Shown here: positions 38,927-48,492 of the stretch, piece by piece
How the letters are laid out: each line of letters begins with the position of its first letter
Numbering within the stretch: the first letter of the stretch is position 1
From: Geitlerinema sp. BBD 1991-9
GTDB lineage: Bacteria; Cyanobacteriota; Cyanobacteriia; Cyanobacteriales; Geitlerinemataceae
Direction of reading: 5' to 3'
DNA length: 64,000 nucleotides
Assembly (NCBI GenBank): GCA_001657325.1
Contig: LWRO01000008.1
Location: 62,001 to 126,000 of the forward strand
The notes under the pieces: generated by a model
Database searches by the model: none
What the model was told of the DNA's origin: nothing
The model's input: only the letters and a program-made list of their open reading frames with translations
Position numbers and translations under genes: made by a program

Positions 38927-39194
38927 TTCCAGAGAGAGAGAGGGGAACCAGGAGACACCGGTCAACTGAAAACTGTCTTCACTGCTCACTGCTCACTGTT
39001 CACTGCTCACTGTAAAAGGTGCGTGACGCGGCAATCCATCGATCGAACTTCAGCCACATCGATCGGCTGCGTCACATACCCGACCCCACTGGAAATGGTA
39101 ATTCCAGAGAGAGAGAGGGGGACCAGGAGACACCGGTCAACTGAAAACTGTCTTCACTGCTCACTGCTCACTGTTCACTGCTCACTGTAAAAGG
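38914..39194. repeat. 106-bp direct duplication between nifD and nifK
   Basis: 38914-39019 and 39089-39194 are nearly identical (for example ACGG versus ATGG, GGGGAACC versus GGGGGACC). Each starts in the nifD 3' end sequence CTGGAAA and runs through TCACTGC heptamer repeats to TGTAAAAGG. The second copy supplies the AAAAGGA ribosome-binding site of nifK. A family B hairpin separates the copies. The ancestral spacer was probably about 175 bases shorter. Confidence 0.8.
39018..39084. repeat. Family B dispersed hairpin element, copy 3 (nifD-nifK gap)
   Basis: Begins GGTGCGTGACGCGGCAAT and ends GGCTGCGTCACATACCCGAC. It lies between the two 106-bp duplicates and could fold into a hairpin in the nifHDK transcript. 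Confidence 0.65.
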
Positions 39195-39202
39195 ATTTCA
39201 TC

Positions 39203-40738
39203 ATGTCTCAGAACGTCGACAACATCCAAGATCACGCCAAGCTGTTCCAACAAGAGGAATACCAACAACTGTTCGAGAACAAGCGGCAGTTTGAAGGTTG
39301 CCCGAGTACCGACGAGGTCGATCGCGTTGCGGAATGGACGAAAGGCTGGGAATATCGCGAGAAAAACTTGGCACGCGAAGCGTTAACGGTGAACCCGGCG
39401 AAGGCTTGCCAACCACTGGGCGCGATTTTTGCAGCAGCGGGTTTTGAAGAAACGCTGCCCTTCGTTCACGGGTCTCAAGGTTGCGTGGCGTACTTCCGCT
39501 CTCACTTGACTCGTCACTTTAAAGAACCGTTTTCTGCGGTGTCTTCTTCGATGACGGAAGATGCAGCGGTCTTCGGGGGTATGACCAATATGCGCGACGG
39601 TTTGGCCAACAGCTACACCCTCTACGAACCGAAAATGATCGCGGTGTCCACCACCTGTATGGCGGAAGTGATCGGGGACGACTTGGGGGCGTTTATCCTC
39701 AACGCGAAAGAAGCTGGTGTCGTTCCTCAAGATTTACCCGTTCCTTACGCTCACACCCCCAGTTTCGTCGGTTCTCACATCGTCGGTTACGACAATATGC
39801 TCAAAGGCATTCTGTCGAATTTGACAGAAGGGAAAGAACGGGGCGAAAGCAACGGCAAAATCAACATCATTCCCGGCTTTGAAACCTACACGGGCAATTT
39901 GCGGGAAGTGAAACGCCTGCTGTCGTTGATGGACGTGCCGTTTACGATGTTGGCGGACAATGAAGAACTCCTCGATTCGCCCAACGATGGGGAGTTTCGG
40001 ATGTATCAAGGGGGTACGACTCTGGAAGATGCTGCTGATGCGATTAATGCCGACACGACGATCTCGCTGCAACGGTACTCTACAGTTAAAACGCGCGGCT
40101 TCATCGAAAAAAGCTGGAAGCAGGAATCGAAAGTGTTGCGTCCGGTGGGGATTCGCGGGACGGACGAGTTCTTGATGGCGCTGTCGGCGATGACGGGTAA
40201 ACCGATTCCCCGCGAGTTGGAAATCGAACGGGGTCGCGCGGTGGATGCGTACACGGACTCTCAAGCCTGGATTCATGGCAAGCGCGTCGCGATTTACGGC
40301 GATCCGGATTTGGTGATGGGCGTTTTAGGCGTGTTGTTGGAGTTGGGTGCTGAACCGGTTCACATTGTCGTTACCAACAGCAACAATGAATTTGAGGCGG
40401 AAGCGAAAGCACTGCTGGAATCGAGTCCTTGCGGTAAAGATGCGACGGTTTGGGGCGGTAAAGATCTGTGGCATTTGCGCTCGCTGATGTTCACGGAACC
40501 GGTCGATTTATTAATCGGCAATTCTTACGGGAAGTACCTCCAGCGGGATACGGGGACGCCGATGGTTCGCATTGGTTATCCGCTGTTCGATCGACACCAC
40601 CTCCACCGCTATCCGACGTTCGGCTATCAAGGGGCGATTAATTTGCTCACCTGGATTGTCAACACGATCCTCGACGACCTCGATCGAAACACGGACGTTC
40701 CGGGTAAAACGGACTATTCCTTCGATCTTATTCGTTAG
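39203..40738 (+). CDS. nifK: Nitrogenase MoFe protein beta chain NifK
   Basis: 511 residues, with AAAAGGA 8 bases before the ATG. P-cluster cysteines are in NPAKACQPLGA, VHGSQGCVAYFRSH and VSTTCMAEVIGDD. The N-terminal FENKRQFEGCPS and the C-terminal FDRHHLHRYPTFGYQGAINLL are typical NifK sequence. It pairs with NifD to hold the P-cluster at the subunit interface. The spacers on both sides carry family B hairpins. Confidence 0.97.
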   Translation: MSQNVDNIQDHAKLFQQEEYQQLFENKRQFEGCPSTDEVDRVAEWTKGWEYREKNLAREALTVNPAKACQPLGAIFAAAGFEETLPFVHGSQGCVAYFRSHLTRHFKEPFSAVSSSMTEDAAVFGGMTNMRDGLANSYTLYEPKMIAVSTTCMAEVIGDDLGAFILNAKEAGVVPQDLPVPYAHTPSFVGSHIVGYDNMLKGILSNLTEGKERGESNGKINIIPGFETYTGNLREVKRLLSLMDVPFTMLADNEELLDSPNDGEFRMYQGGTTLEDAADAINADTTISLQRYSTVKTRGFIEKSWKQESKVLRPVGIRGTDEFLMALSAMTGKPIPRELEIERGRAVDAYTDSQAWIHGKRVAIYGDPDLVMGVLGVLLELGAEPVHIVVTNSNNEFEAEAKALLESSPCGKDATVWGGKDLWHLRSLMFTEPVDLLIGNSYGKYLQRDTGTPMVRIGYPLFDRHHLHRYPTFGYQGAINLLTWIVNTILDDLDRNTDVPGKTDYSFDLIR

Positions 40739-40762
40739 ATGACTCGACGATGAGAGAGAGTC

Positions 40763-40832
40763 GGTGCGTGACGCGGTAATACCCCATTAATCGGATTTCG
40801 GCCACATTTTCCGGCCGCGTCACACACCCTAC
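40763..40832. repeat. Family B dispersed hairpin element, copy 4 (nifK-nifEN gap)
   Basis: Begins GGTGCGTGACGCGGTAAT and ends CCGGCCGCGTCACACACCCTAC. It is the longest and best-paired copy; no flanking duplication is seen. It is followed by a pyrimidine-rich CCCTTTTCCC-like stretch before nifEN. Confidence 0.65.
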
Positions 40833-40901
40833 CATTCCCCGTTTCCCCCTCTCTTGCCTTTTGCCTGTTCCCCGTTCCCTGTTCCCTCTTCCCTTTCTCC
40901 T

Positions 40902-43664
40902 ATGACTTCTACCTCCAAAGCCAAAGCTGTTCTCAACGAACCCGCTTGCAACCACAACCACCACGGAGACAGTCAACCGAAGAATAAGTCTTGTCGCCAA
41001 CAGGCGAAACCAGGTGCGGCTCAGGGTGGATGCAGTTTCGACGGTGCGGCGATTACGTTAGTACCGATCGCGGATGCGGTTCATTTGGTTCACGGGTCGA
41101 TCGCCTGTGCGGGAAATTCTTGGGGCAATCGCGGAAGTGGTTCTTCGGGCCCGAAGCTCTATAAGATGGGCTTCACTACGGATTTGACGGAAAACGACAT
41201 TATTTTCGGCGGCGAACAGAAGCTCTATCAGGCGATTCTCGACGCACAGGAACGATATCAGCCTGCGGCGGTTTTCGTATACGCAACTTGCATTACGGCG
41301 CTGACGGGTGAAGATATCGATGCGGTGTGTAAGGCGGCGACGGAGAAAACGGGTACTCCAGCGGTTCCAGTTCACGCGGCGGGGTTTGTCGGGAGTAAAA
41401 ATTTAGGCAATCGTTTGGCGGGTGAAGCGTTACTCGAACACGTCATTGGTACGGCGGAACCGGAGGAAACAACGCCCTACGATATTAATTTAATCGGCGA
41501 GTACAACATCGCTGGGGAACTGTGGAACGTACTGCCTTTGTTTGAAAAGGTGGGTATTCGCGTTTTGTCGAAGATTTCGGGGGACGGGCGCTTTAATGAG
41601 GTGCAGTACGCGCATCGGGCAAAACTCAACGTGTTGATTTGCGCTCGGGCGCTGCTGAATGTGGCGCGGAAGATGGAAGAGCGCTATGGCATTCCGTATT
41701 TAGAGGAGTCGTTCTACGGGGCGACGGATATGAGCCGCTGTTTGCGGAATATTGCTGCGAAAATCGGAGATCCGGCGTTGAAAGAACGAGTCGAGCGCGT
41801 CATTGCGGAGGAAAACGAGAAACTCGATCGATCTCTCTCCCCTTATCGCGATCGACTTCAGGGAAAACGGGCGTTGCTCTATACGGGCGGTGTCAAAAGT
41901 TGGTCGGTGATTTCGGCACTCAAGGATTTGGGTATTGATGTCGTGGCGACGAGTACCCGCAAGAGTACGGAAGAGGATAAAGCCCGGATTCGCGAGTTGC
42001 TCGGGGAAGACGGCGTGATGCTTGAACAAGGCGGCGGTCAGAAGTTGCTGGCGCTGAGTAACCGCCTGAATGCTGACATCATGATTGCCGGAGGACGGAA
42101 CCAGTTCACGGCGATGAAAGGTCGGCTTCCGTTCTTGCACATTAACCAGGAACGCCATCGGGCCTATGCCGGTTACAAGGGTTTGGTCGCGCTGGCGCAA
42201 GAACTGGATAAGGCGATTTACAATCCGGTTTGGTCGCAAGTGACCCGTCCGACTCCATGGGACGATGCGGTTGAAGCGGTTTTTACGCCGGAATTCTTGC
42301 AGTCTGCGAACGATGGACGGGAAAATTCTGCTCTGGCGACGTTTTTGTCAACCGCGACTCGAACGACGAAAGTATCTATACCACAAAAAAATCTATCTGT
42401 CAACCCCTTAAAACAAAGTCAACCCCTCGGGGCGGCGTTAGCCTTTTTGGGACTGGACGGTTCGATCTCGCTGTTCCACGGCGCACAGGGTTGTACCGCC
42501 TTTTCTAAGGTGATGCTCGTCAATCACTTCCAAGAAACGATTCCCCTGGCGACGACGGCGATGACGGAAATTTCGACGATCCTCGGCGGCGAGGAAAACG
42601 TGGAAGAGGCGCTGTTGACGTTGGTGGAGCGGTTCCAACCGAAATCGATCGGTTTGTGTACCACAGGGTTAACGGAAACTCGAGGCGATGACGTTCCGGC
42701 GGCGTTGAAATCGTTCCGCAAAAAGCATCCCGAACTCTCGGAAATTCCGATCGCCTTTGCTTCAACGCCCGATTTTCGCGGGGCGTTGCAAGATGGCTTT
42801 GCGGCGGCGGTTGAGGGAATGATGCGATCGATTCCTCTGGGGGGAGATGTCGATCCCCAACAAGTGACACTGTTGATGAGTTCGGCGTTTGCACCCGGCG
42901 ACGTACAGGAAATCAAAGATATCGTTGAAGCCTTTGGTTTGAAGGCGATCGCCGTTCCCGATTTGTCTGAGTCTCTCGACGGTCATCTGGCGGACGAGTT
43001 CAGTACGACGACGACGGGGGGAACCTCGGTTGAGGATTTAAAGGCGATCGGTCGATCTCGTTTTTCGATCGTTCTCGGCGAGAGTTTGCGCGGGGCGGCG
43101 AAGATTCTGAAAACGCGCTTCCAAACAGACTTTCAAGTGTTCCCGTCTCTGATGGGATTGCTGGAAACGGACGCGCTTTTAAACCGGTTGTCTCGTTTGA
43201 GTGGACGGGAAATTCCCCGTCGCTATCTCCGCCAACGCCGCCAGTTACAAGATGCGATGTTGGACGTTCATTTCTATTTCGGACGCCAACGCATCGCCTT
43301 GGCGTTGGAACCGGATTTACTCTATGCAGCGGCGTGGTGGCTGACAGCGGTGGGGGCGAACGTGCAAGTTGCGGTGACGACCACGCAATCGCCGTTATTA
43401 ACTCAATTACCCGTTGAATCCGTGTTGATTTCGGATTTGGAAGATTTCGAGAACTTAGCGGCGGAGACGGATTTGTTGGTGACCAATTCCAACGGTCGAT
43501 CGATTTCCAAACGGCTCGGCGTTCCACTGTATCGCATGGGTTTCCCGATTATCGATCGAATGGGGAACGGACTGCGTTGCCATGTTGGTTATCGCGGTTC
43601 GATGCAGGTTTTGTTTGATATTGCCAATCTCTTTTTAGATGGAGAATTTGCAAGACATTCGTAG
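40902..43664 (+). CDS. nifEN: Fused FeMo-cofactor scaffold NifE-NifN
   Basis: 920 residues from ATG 40902, chosen because NifE-like sequence begins just after it ([14 protein letters not shown]). Residues ~1-460 are Nif[41 protein letters not shown] and [18 protein letters not shown] linker of about 30 residues around [20 protein letters not shown] joins it to NifN (~500-920): [40 protein letters not shown] and [15 protein letters not shown]. There is no stop or frameshift between them. NifEN matures NifB-co into FeMo-cofactor as a heterotetramer, so here both chains come as one polypeptide in fixed ratio. Confidence 0.95.
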   Translation: MTSTSKAKAVLNEPACNHNHHGDSQPKNKSCRQQAKPGAAQGGCSFDGAAITLVPIADAVHLVHGSIACAGNSWGNRGSGSSGPKLYKMGFTTDLTENDIIFGGEQKLYQAILDAQERYQPAAVFVYATCITALTGEDIDAVCKAATEKTGTPAVPVHAAGFVGSKNLGNRLAGEALLEHVIGTAEPEETTPYDINLIGEYNIAGELWNVLPLFEKVGIRVLSKISGDGRFNEVQYAHRAKLNVLICARALLNVARKMEERYGIPYLEESFYGATDMSRCLRNIAAKIGDPALKERVERVIAEENEKLDRSLSPYRDRLQGKRALLYTGGVKSWSVISALKDLGIDVVATSTRKSTEEDKARIRELLGEDGVMLEQGGGQKLLALSNRLNADIMIAGGRNQFTAMKGRLPFLHINQERHRAYAGYKGLVALAQELDKAIYNPVWSQVTRPTPWDDAVEAVFTPEFLQSANDGRENSALATFLSTATRTTKVSIPQKNLSVNPLKQSQPLGAALAFLGLDGSISLFHGAQGCTAFSKVMLVNHFQETIPLATTAMTEISTILGGEENVEEALLTLVERFQPKSIGLCTTGLTETRGDDVPAALKSFRKKHPELSEIPIAFASTPDFRGALQDGFAAAVEGMMRSIPLGGDVDPQQVTLLMSSAFAPGDVQEIKDIVEAFGLKAIAVPDLSESLDGHLADEFSTTTTGGTSVEDLKAIGRSRFSIVLGESLRGAAKILKTRFQTDFQVFPSLMGLLETDALLNRLSRLSGREIPRRYLRQRRQLQDAMLDVHFYFGRQRIALALEPDLLYAAAWWLTAVGANVQVAVTTTQSPLLTQLPVESVLISDLEDFENLAAETDLLVTNSNGRSISKRLGVPLYRMGFPIIDRMGNGLRCHVGYRGSMQVLFDIANLFLDGEFARHS

Positions 43665-43741
43665 AATCGCTCGATCGAGAGGCCTTATTTTGCCAAGTTT
43701 GTCCCCAATCATACAATGTTGAATCAAGACTGAAGATTGAA

Positions 43742-44143
43742 ATGAAAATTGCTTTTGCGACAGACGATCTCGTTCACATTAACGCCCATTTTGGCTGGGC
43801 GAGTCAAATGTCGGTTTACGACGTAACAACTGATGGCTATGAATTTGTCGGACTTCTCAACTTTTCTGGCGATCTCAAAGAAGATGGGAACGAAGACAAA
43901 CTCGTTCCCAAACTCAAAGCCGTTGCCGATTGCACGATCGTCTATGTTTCAGCAATCGGCCCCTCCGCCGCCGCTCGCTTGGTCAACCGAGGAATTACCC
44001 CCATCAAATCTCGTTCTGAGGAGGACAAAATCGAGGATATTTTAAATCGACTCGTCCAAACGCTCAAAGGAAATCCGCCGCCGTGGTTGCGGAAAGCTTT
44101 GGGTCAACCCAAGCCTACTTTTATTCCTAACGTCGATCGATAA
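43742..44143 (+). CDS. nifX: FeMo-cofactor carrier protein NifX
   Basis: 133 residues. The Dinitrogenase_iron-molybdenum-cofactor-binding fold is seen: MKIAFATDDLVHINAHFGWAS, VYDVTTDGYEFVGLL, ADCTIVYVSAIGPSAAARLVNRGI, and the tail PPPWLRKALGQ. NifX carries NifB-co or VK-cluster between NifB and NifEN. It lies 77 bases after nifEN and 20 bases before the DUF269 gene. Confidence 0.94.
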   Translation: MKIAFATDDLVHINAHFGWASQMSVYDVTTDGYEFVGLLNFSGDLKEDGNEDKLVPKLKAVADCTIVYVSAIGPSAAARLVNRGITPIKSRSEEDKIEDILNRLVQTLKGNPPPWLRKALGQPKPTFIPNVDR

Positions 44144-44163
44144 AGACTTACCTTCAATCTACT

Positions 44164-44634
44164 ATGGCTGTCTCGAATTCAACAACAGAAGAACACTCCG
44201 CGATCGAAACACCATTTATCAAAGAGTTGATTCGGCAAATTCGCGTTCAAGATGCTTATGGCGTGTATCGCAAGCTCGACGATGAAAAGCTGCTCAAACC
44301 TTTCGTGCGAGATCGAGAAGAAAAACGGAAAATTTCCCTCGAAGAAGATATCGATCCGGCGACCCAAGGGCGGATTATCTTATTCTATCGTGCTATCGCA
44401 ACTTGCATCGAACAAGAAACCGGTTTAATCTCTCAAGTTGTCGTCGATTTAAATACAGAAGGGTTTGGGTGGGCGCTGGTATTTTCCGGTCGTCTGTTAC
44501 TGGTCGTCCGGACACTTCGCGACGCGCAACGTTTCGGTTATGCCACGCTCGAAAAACTGGCCAGCGAGGGCCAAACGCTAGTCGATAAAGGGGTAGACTT
44601 GGCGCGAAGCCATGGCGAAGTCGGACAACTATAG
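44164..44634 (+). CDS. NifX-associated nitrogen fixation protein (DUF269)
   Basis: 156 residues. Typical motifs are PFIKELIRQIRVQDAYGVYR, LLKPFVRDREEKR, ILFYRAIATCIEQETGL and GFGWALVFSGRLLLVV. It occurs next to nifX in most diazotrophs; the biochemical role is not settled. The end of the protein (SHGEVGQL) is followed closely by the DUF683 gene. Confidence 0.92.
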   Translation: MAVSNSTTEEHSAIETPFIKELIRQIRVQDAYGVYRKLDDEKLLKPFVRDREEKRKISLEEDIDPATQGRIILFYRAIATCIEQETGLISQVVVDLNTEGFGWALVFSGRLLLVVRTLRDAQRFGYATLEKLASEGQTLVDKGVDLARSHGEVGQL

Positions 44635-44661
44635 TGAGGATATAGTGAGGAGAATGAAGAC

Positions 44662-44877
44662 ATGGCACAGCCTGCTATGACAACTGATATTGACGAACTC
44701 AAAAAACGCATCAAAAAATTGAAAAGTCGATCGATCCAATTCAAAATGGATTTACACGACCTTTCTGAAGAACTTCCACTCGGCTATGAAAAAATTATGG
44801 AAGTGGCGTCTAAAACCTACGAAACTTATCGCGAACTCGATGACCTGCAAAAACAGTTGAAAGCGTTGGAGTCTTAG
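44662..44877 (+). CDS. CCE_0567-family metalloprotein (DUF683)
   Basis: 71 residues with GAGGAG before the ATG. Two helices form a coiled-coil hairpin: DIDELKKRIKKLKSRSIQFK, MDLHDLSEELPLGYEKIMEV and YRELDDLQKQLKALE. The family is found only in nif clusters, between DUF269 and nifW, and a homologue has been shown to bind metal. Two bases separate it from nifW. Confidence 0.92.
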   Translation: MAQPAMTTDIDELKKRIKKLKSRSIQFKMDLHDLSEELPLGYEKIMEVASKTYETYRELDDLQKQLKALES

Positions 44878-44879
44878 CC

Positions 44880-45209
44880 GTGAATCGCACGTTAGCTGAA
44901 TTTCAAACCTTGAGTGGAGCGGAAGCGTTATTAGAGTTTTTCAATCTCGAGTACGAGCCTTCTGCGCTGGCGTCGCGGCGAGTGGCGGTGTTGCGACAGT
45001 TTTCGCTGGCGGTACGGGAGATCGATCGAGATCGGAGTTTTACAACAGAAACCGAACGGCTCGATCGATACCAAGTTGCTCTCCAAACGGCTTACGAAAG
45101 TGCAATCGCCGATCCCCTTCCTTCTCGCAATTTACGTCCGAGTTGCGCGACATCTTGCAGTAGCTGCGGCTCGTTAACGTCGAACTCTTGCGAACCCGCT
45201 TCGCTCTAG
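44880..45209 (+). CDS. nifW: Nitrogenase-stabilising protein NifW with a cysteine-rich tail
   Basis: 109 residues with a GTG start 2 bases after the previous stop. The first ~80 residues are Nif[37 protein letters not shown] and [13 protein letters not shown]. NifW associates with MoFe protein and helps it survive oxygen. The tail after residue ~85 is unusual: [16 protein letters not shown] has five cysteines and could bind metal or be a by-product of local sequence change. Ordinary NifW proteins end near this point with a basic tail. Confidence 0.88.
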   Translation: MNRTLAEFQTLSGAEALLEFFNLEYEPSALASRRVAVLRQFSLAVREIDRDRSFTTETERLDRYQVALQTAYESAIADPLPSRNLRPSCATSCSSCGSLTSNSCEPASL

Positions 45210-45249
45210 CCTTTCTCGAAATCTTTCTCGTACTACTCCTGAAACTCTC

Positions 45250-45546
45250 GTGGCTTATTTAACTGGATTGACTCTCGGTCAAAAACCTTGGACGCCTCAA
45301 TTTGTCAAATCGATCTCGCCCGATCTCTGTATTGGTTGCGGTCGCTGTTTTAAAGCTTGCGGCCGCGATGTTTTACAACTGAAACCTTTGAACGAAGACG
45401 GCGAATTCGTCGAGGACGAGGACGACGATGAATTCGAGCGCATGGTGATGACGGTCGCCAACGCCAACAATTGTATTGGCTGTGAGGCTTGCGCCCGTTC
45501 TTGTACGCGTAACGCCCTCACTCACGAACCTTATGAGTTGAATTAA
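45250..45546 (+). CDS. fdxB: Nif-specific ferredoxin III
   Basis: 98 residues, GTG start. Cluster motifs are [16 protein letters not shown] and [16 protein letters not shown], with an acidic insertion between them ([10 protein letters not shown]). [19 protein letters not shown] is the characteristic N-terminus. It is a 2[4Fe-4S] electron carrier of nif clusters. It sits where hesA-hesB-fdxH are found in many cyanobacteria; those are absent from this window. Confidence 0.93.
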   Translation: MAYLTGLTLGQKPWTPQFVKSISPDLCIGCGRCFKACGRDVLQLKPLNEDGEFVEDEDDDEFERMVMTVANANNCIGCEACARSCTRNALTHEPYELN

Positions 45547-45627
45547 AGGGTTGAACTAAAGGGTTGAATTAAAGACTCGATCGAAGGGTCGATCTCTCGA
45601 CTCAAATGACGATAATCTGCACTACTG

Positions 45628-46422
45628 ATGAAACGTCGCGCTGTCATTGCTATTGCTGTAAGTTTTGTTCTCAGTTCTGTTTTAGGAGCCTGCAATCGTC
45701 CGGCTGAAACTTCAGAAAAAAGGGAACTCGTGATTGCAGCGGCGGCGGGAACGAAGGTCGCCCTCGATGCGATCGAACCGGAATTCGAGCAAGCGCATCC
45801 CGACATCGATGTGGTTTATCACTACGCCGCTTCGGGAAAACTCCAACAGCAAATCGAGCAAGGTGCGCCAGTGGACGTTTTCCTGTCCGCCGCCGCCCCA
45901 CAAATGAACGCCCTCGAAGAAAAAGGACTCATCCACTCTGACACTCGCCGCATCGTCTTGAAAAACAACCTCGTGTTAATCGTCCCGCAAGGGAAAACAC
46001 CCAAACCCACGAGTTTTGAAGACCTCACCGACGATAGCGTTAAAACGATTTCAGTGGGCGAGTTCCGCAGCGTTCCCGTCGGTCAATACGCCGAAGCCGT
46101 TTTTGAGAGTTTGGGAATTCTCGATCGAATCACCCCGAAACTCGCCTTCGCCGGAACGGTTCGCGCGATTCTAGCGGCGGTAGAAAGTGGAAACGTCGAT
46201 GCAGGAGTCGTTTACGGAACGGAGGCCCGGCGTTCGGACGAGGTTGAAGTCGTCGCCGAAGCCAATCCCGCCCGACATCCGCCCATCGTCTACCCGATCG
46301 CCATTCTCCAACGCAGCAAAGTTCCCGAACCAGCTCGAGCCTTCCTCGACTTCCTCGACAGCGATCGAGCGACTGAAATTTTCGAGTCGAAAGGTTTTAC
46401 AGTCAACCGTGAGGACAGTTGA
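45628..46422 (+). CDS. modA: Molybdate ABC transporter substrate-binding lipoprotein
   Basis: 264 residues. A lipoprotein signal peptide ends LSSVLGAC, so it is anchored by Cys21. The binding fold has LVIAAAAGTKVALDAIEPEF, YHYAASGKLQQQIEQGAPVDVFLSA and GNVDAGVVYGTEAR, all ModA motifs. It delivers molybdate to the ModBC transporter encoded next, with about 45 bases between. Linking it with nif genes ensures molybdenum for FeMo-cofactor. Confidence 0.94.
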   Translation: MKRRAVIAIAVSFVLSSVLGACNRPAETSEKRELVIAAAAGTKVALDAIEPEFEQAHPDIDVVYHYAASGKLQQQIEQGAPVDVFLSAAAPQMNALEEKGLIHSDTRRIVLKNNLVLIVPQGKTPKPTSFEDLTDDSVKTISVGEFRSVPVGQYAEAVFESLGILDRITPKLAFAGTVRAILAAVESGNVDAGVVYGTEARRSDEVEVVAEANPARHPPIVYPIAILQRSKVPEPARAFLDFLDSDRATEIFESKGFTVNREDS

Positions 46423-46468
46423 CAGGTAACAGTTTTACCCCATCCCCTCATCTCATCATCACCTCACC

Positions 46469-48430
46469 ATGCTCTCCAATTGGTCTCCACTTTGGATTTC
46501 GCTAAAAGTCGCGACGGTTGCCACGGGAATCGCCCTTGTCGGCGGACTCGCCGCTGCGCGGTGGACGTTCGCTTCTCGCCGTCGGGGTAAGGCGTTTTGG
46601 TCGGTGTTGTTTCTCGCGCCGATGTTCCTTCCACCAACGGTGTTGGGGTTGCTGTTGCTGGTGGTGTTGGGAAAAAACAGCCCCCTGGGTCGGGTTTTGG
46701 CTGCATCGGGGATTGAGGTGTTGTTTACTTGGATAGCGGCTGTCATGGCGGCGAGTTTGGTGGCGTTTCCGCTGGCGTATAAAACAGCGTTGGGAGCCTT
46801 CGAGCAGATCGATCGAAATTTATTCAATGCGGCTCGAACCTTAGGTGCGTCGGAAGGTTTGATTTTTCGGCGGGTGCTGTTACCGTTGGCGCTACCGGGA
46901 ATTGTCGCGGGGGGAACCCTGGCGTTTGCGAGATCGATCGGGGAGTTCGGCGCAACGCTAATGGTGGCGGGAAACATACCGGGACGCACGCAAACGATTC
47001 CGATGGCGATTTATTTCGCGGTGGAAGCCGGGGAGTTTCAGGAAGCGGCGTTTTGGTCTCTCACCATTGCGGGAATTGCGTTTTCAGGTTTGACGGCGCT
47101 GCGATTGTGGCCAAGTCGAGGGATGGCGGGGCGATCGATGTCCAAACTCAACAGCTCTTGGAAGTGGGGGGTTCTTCTGGGAAAATATCTTCCTCAAACA
47201 CGATGGCCGTTTCCTCGCCGTCGATCGCGTCGGTTCCGTCGCGCTCCCTCTCCTGTCGTGCTGCTTTACGACGTTCCCCATCGCGCCAACCCGTCGCTGA
47301 CAGTGGAGATTCAAAAGCAGTTCGCCGATTTTAGGCTGGACGTTTCGTTCTCGATCGATGCTTCGATGTTGGGGATTTTGGGCGAGTCCGGCGCGGGTAA
47401 AAGTTCGATTCTGCGTTGCATTGCAGGGTTGGAAACCCCCGATTGCGGTCGCATCGTTCTCAACGGGCGCGTTCTCTTCGATAGCGATCGCGGAATCAAC
47501 CTCCCCCCACGCGATCGAGGGGTGGGTTTTCTCTTCCAAAATTACGCCCTTTTCCCCCATTTAACGGTGGCACAAAACGTTGCTTTCGGGATTTCGCCCC
47601 AAGCGTCTCGTCACCTCTCCCCCGAAATTCGACATCAAGTCGAAATGGAATTGGCGGCGGTACAACTGTCGGGATACGGAAATCGATATCCTCACGAGCT
47701 TTCTGGCGGACAACAGCAACGGGTGGCCTTAGCACGAGCAGTGGCGGGAAAACCGGATATTTTGCTGCTGGACGAACCGTTTTCTGCTCTCGATACGCAC
47801 TTACGGCAGCAAATCGAACGGTTAACGGTGGAACGGTTAGAACGCTTTCAGGGAATTGGCTTGTTGGTCACGCACGATCTCGAAGAAGCGTTTCGCGCCT
47901 GTGAGGATTTGCTCGTTCTCGATCGTGGGTCTGTTGCAGCACTCGGGGCGAAACACGAGATTTTTAAGTCTCCAAAAACGCCTAGTGTTGCACGGTTGAC
48001 GGGGTGTAAAAACGTGGTTTCTGCGGTGGCGGTTGGAGAACGAGAAGTCTTCGTTCCCGATTGGAATTGTACGTTAACCTGTCTCGATGCGGTTCCAGAG
48101 TCGTCGCTTCAATTGGGGATTCGAGCGCATCATTTAATGTTTACGCGCCATGGAGATCGAGAAAATACGATTCCCTGTTGGCTGGCGGGAACTAGCGAAA
48201 CACCGCACCGCATGACGCTGTATTTGAAACTGCACGAACCGGCCATCGATCGATGGGATTACCACTTACAAGCGGAAGTCTTTAAAGCACAATGGCTCAA
48301 GTTGAAAGATCGATCGTTTCCCTGGTTTGTGCGCCTCGATTCCCAGCGGTTGATGCTCCTAAGAAATCGGACTCCGCACCGAGTCGCACGAACGACATTT
48401 GACGAAACGTTCGATTCTCAGTCAGCCTGA
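46469..48430 (+). CDS. modBC: Fused molybdate ABC transporter permease and ATPase
   Basis: 653 residues. Residues ~1-215 are the ModB permease with five or so helices and the EAA loop (NAARTLGASEGLIFRRVLLPLALPGI). After a basic linker, residues ~270-490 are ModC: Walker A GESGAGKSS, signature LSGGQQQRVALARAVAG, Walker B LLLDEPFSALD, H-loop VTHDLEEAF. The last ~140 residues are a TOBE-like domain that may sense molybdate. ModBC fusions are known in cyanobacteria. The stop overlaps the next possible ATG (TGATG at 48428-48432). Confidence 0.94.
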   Translation: MLSNWSPLWISLKVATVATGIALVGGLAAARWTFASRRRGKAFWSVLFLAPMFLPPTVLGLLLLVVLGKNSPLGRVLAASGIEVLFTWIAAVMAASLVAFPLAYKTALGAFEQIDRNLFNAARTLGASEGLIFRRVLLPLALPGIVAGGTLAFARSIGEFGATLMVAGNIPGRTQTIPMAIYFAVEAGEFQEAAFWSLTIAGIAFSGLTALRLWPSRGMAGRSMSKLNSSWKWGVLLGKYLPQTRWPFPRRRSRRFRRAPSPVVLLYDVPHRANPSLTVEIQKQFADFRLDVSFSIDASMLGILGESGAGKSSILRCIAGLETPDCGRIVLNGRVLFDSDRGINLPPRDRGVGFLFQNYALFPHLTVAQNVAFGISPQASRHLSPEIRHQVEMELAAVQLSGYGNRYPHELSGGQQQRVALARAVAGKPDILLLDEPFSALDTHLRQQIERLTVERLERFQGIGLLVTHDLEEAFRACEDLLVLDRGSVAALGAKHEIFKSPKTPSVARLTGCKNVVSAVAVGEREVFVPDWNCTLTCLDAVPESSLQLGIRAHHLMFTRHGDRENTIPCWLAGTSETPHRMTLYLKLHEPAIDRWDYHLQAEVFKAQWLKLKDRSFPWFVRLDSQRLMLLRNRTPHRVARTTFDETFDSQSA

Positions 48431-48492
48431 TGTTGAAGTTTCAAGAATCGATCGATCTCAATCGTTTCTCTCTCAATCGTTTCTCTCAAACC

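Noticed and set aside
38979-39012. Regular TCACTGC/TCACTGT repeats, considered as a CRISPR
   Set aside because: Units are 7 bases in direct tandem with no spacers; this is a short tandem repeat tract typical of cyanobacterial spacers.
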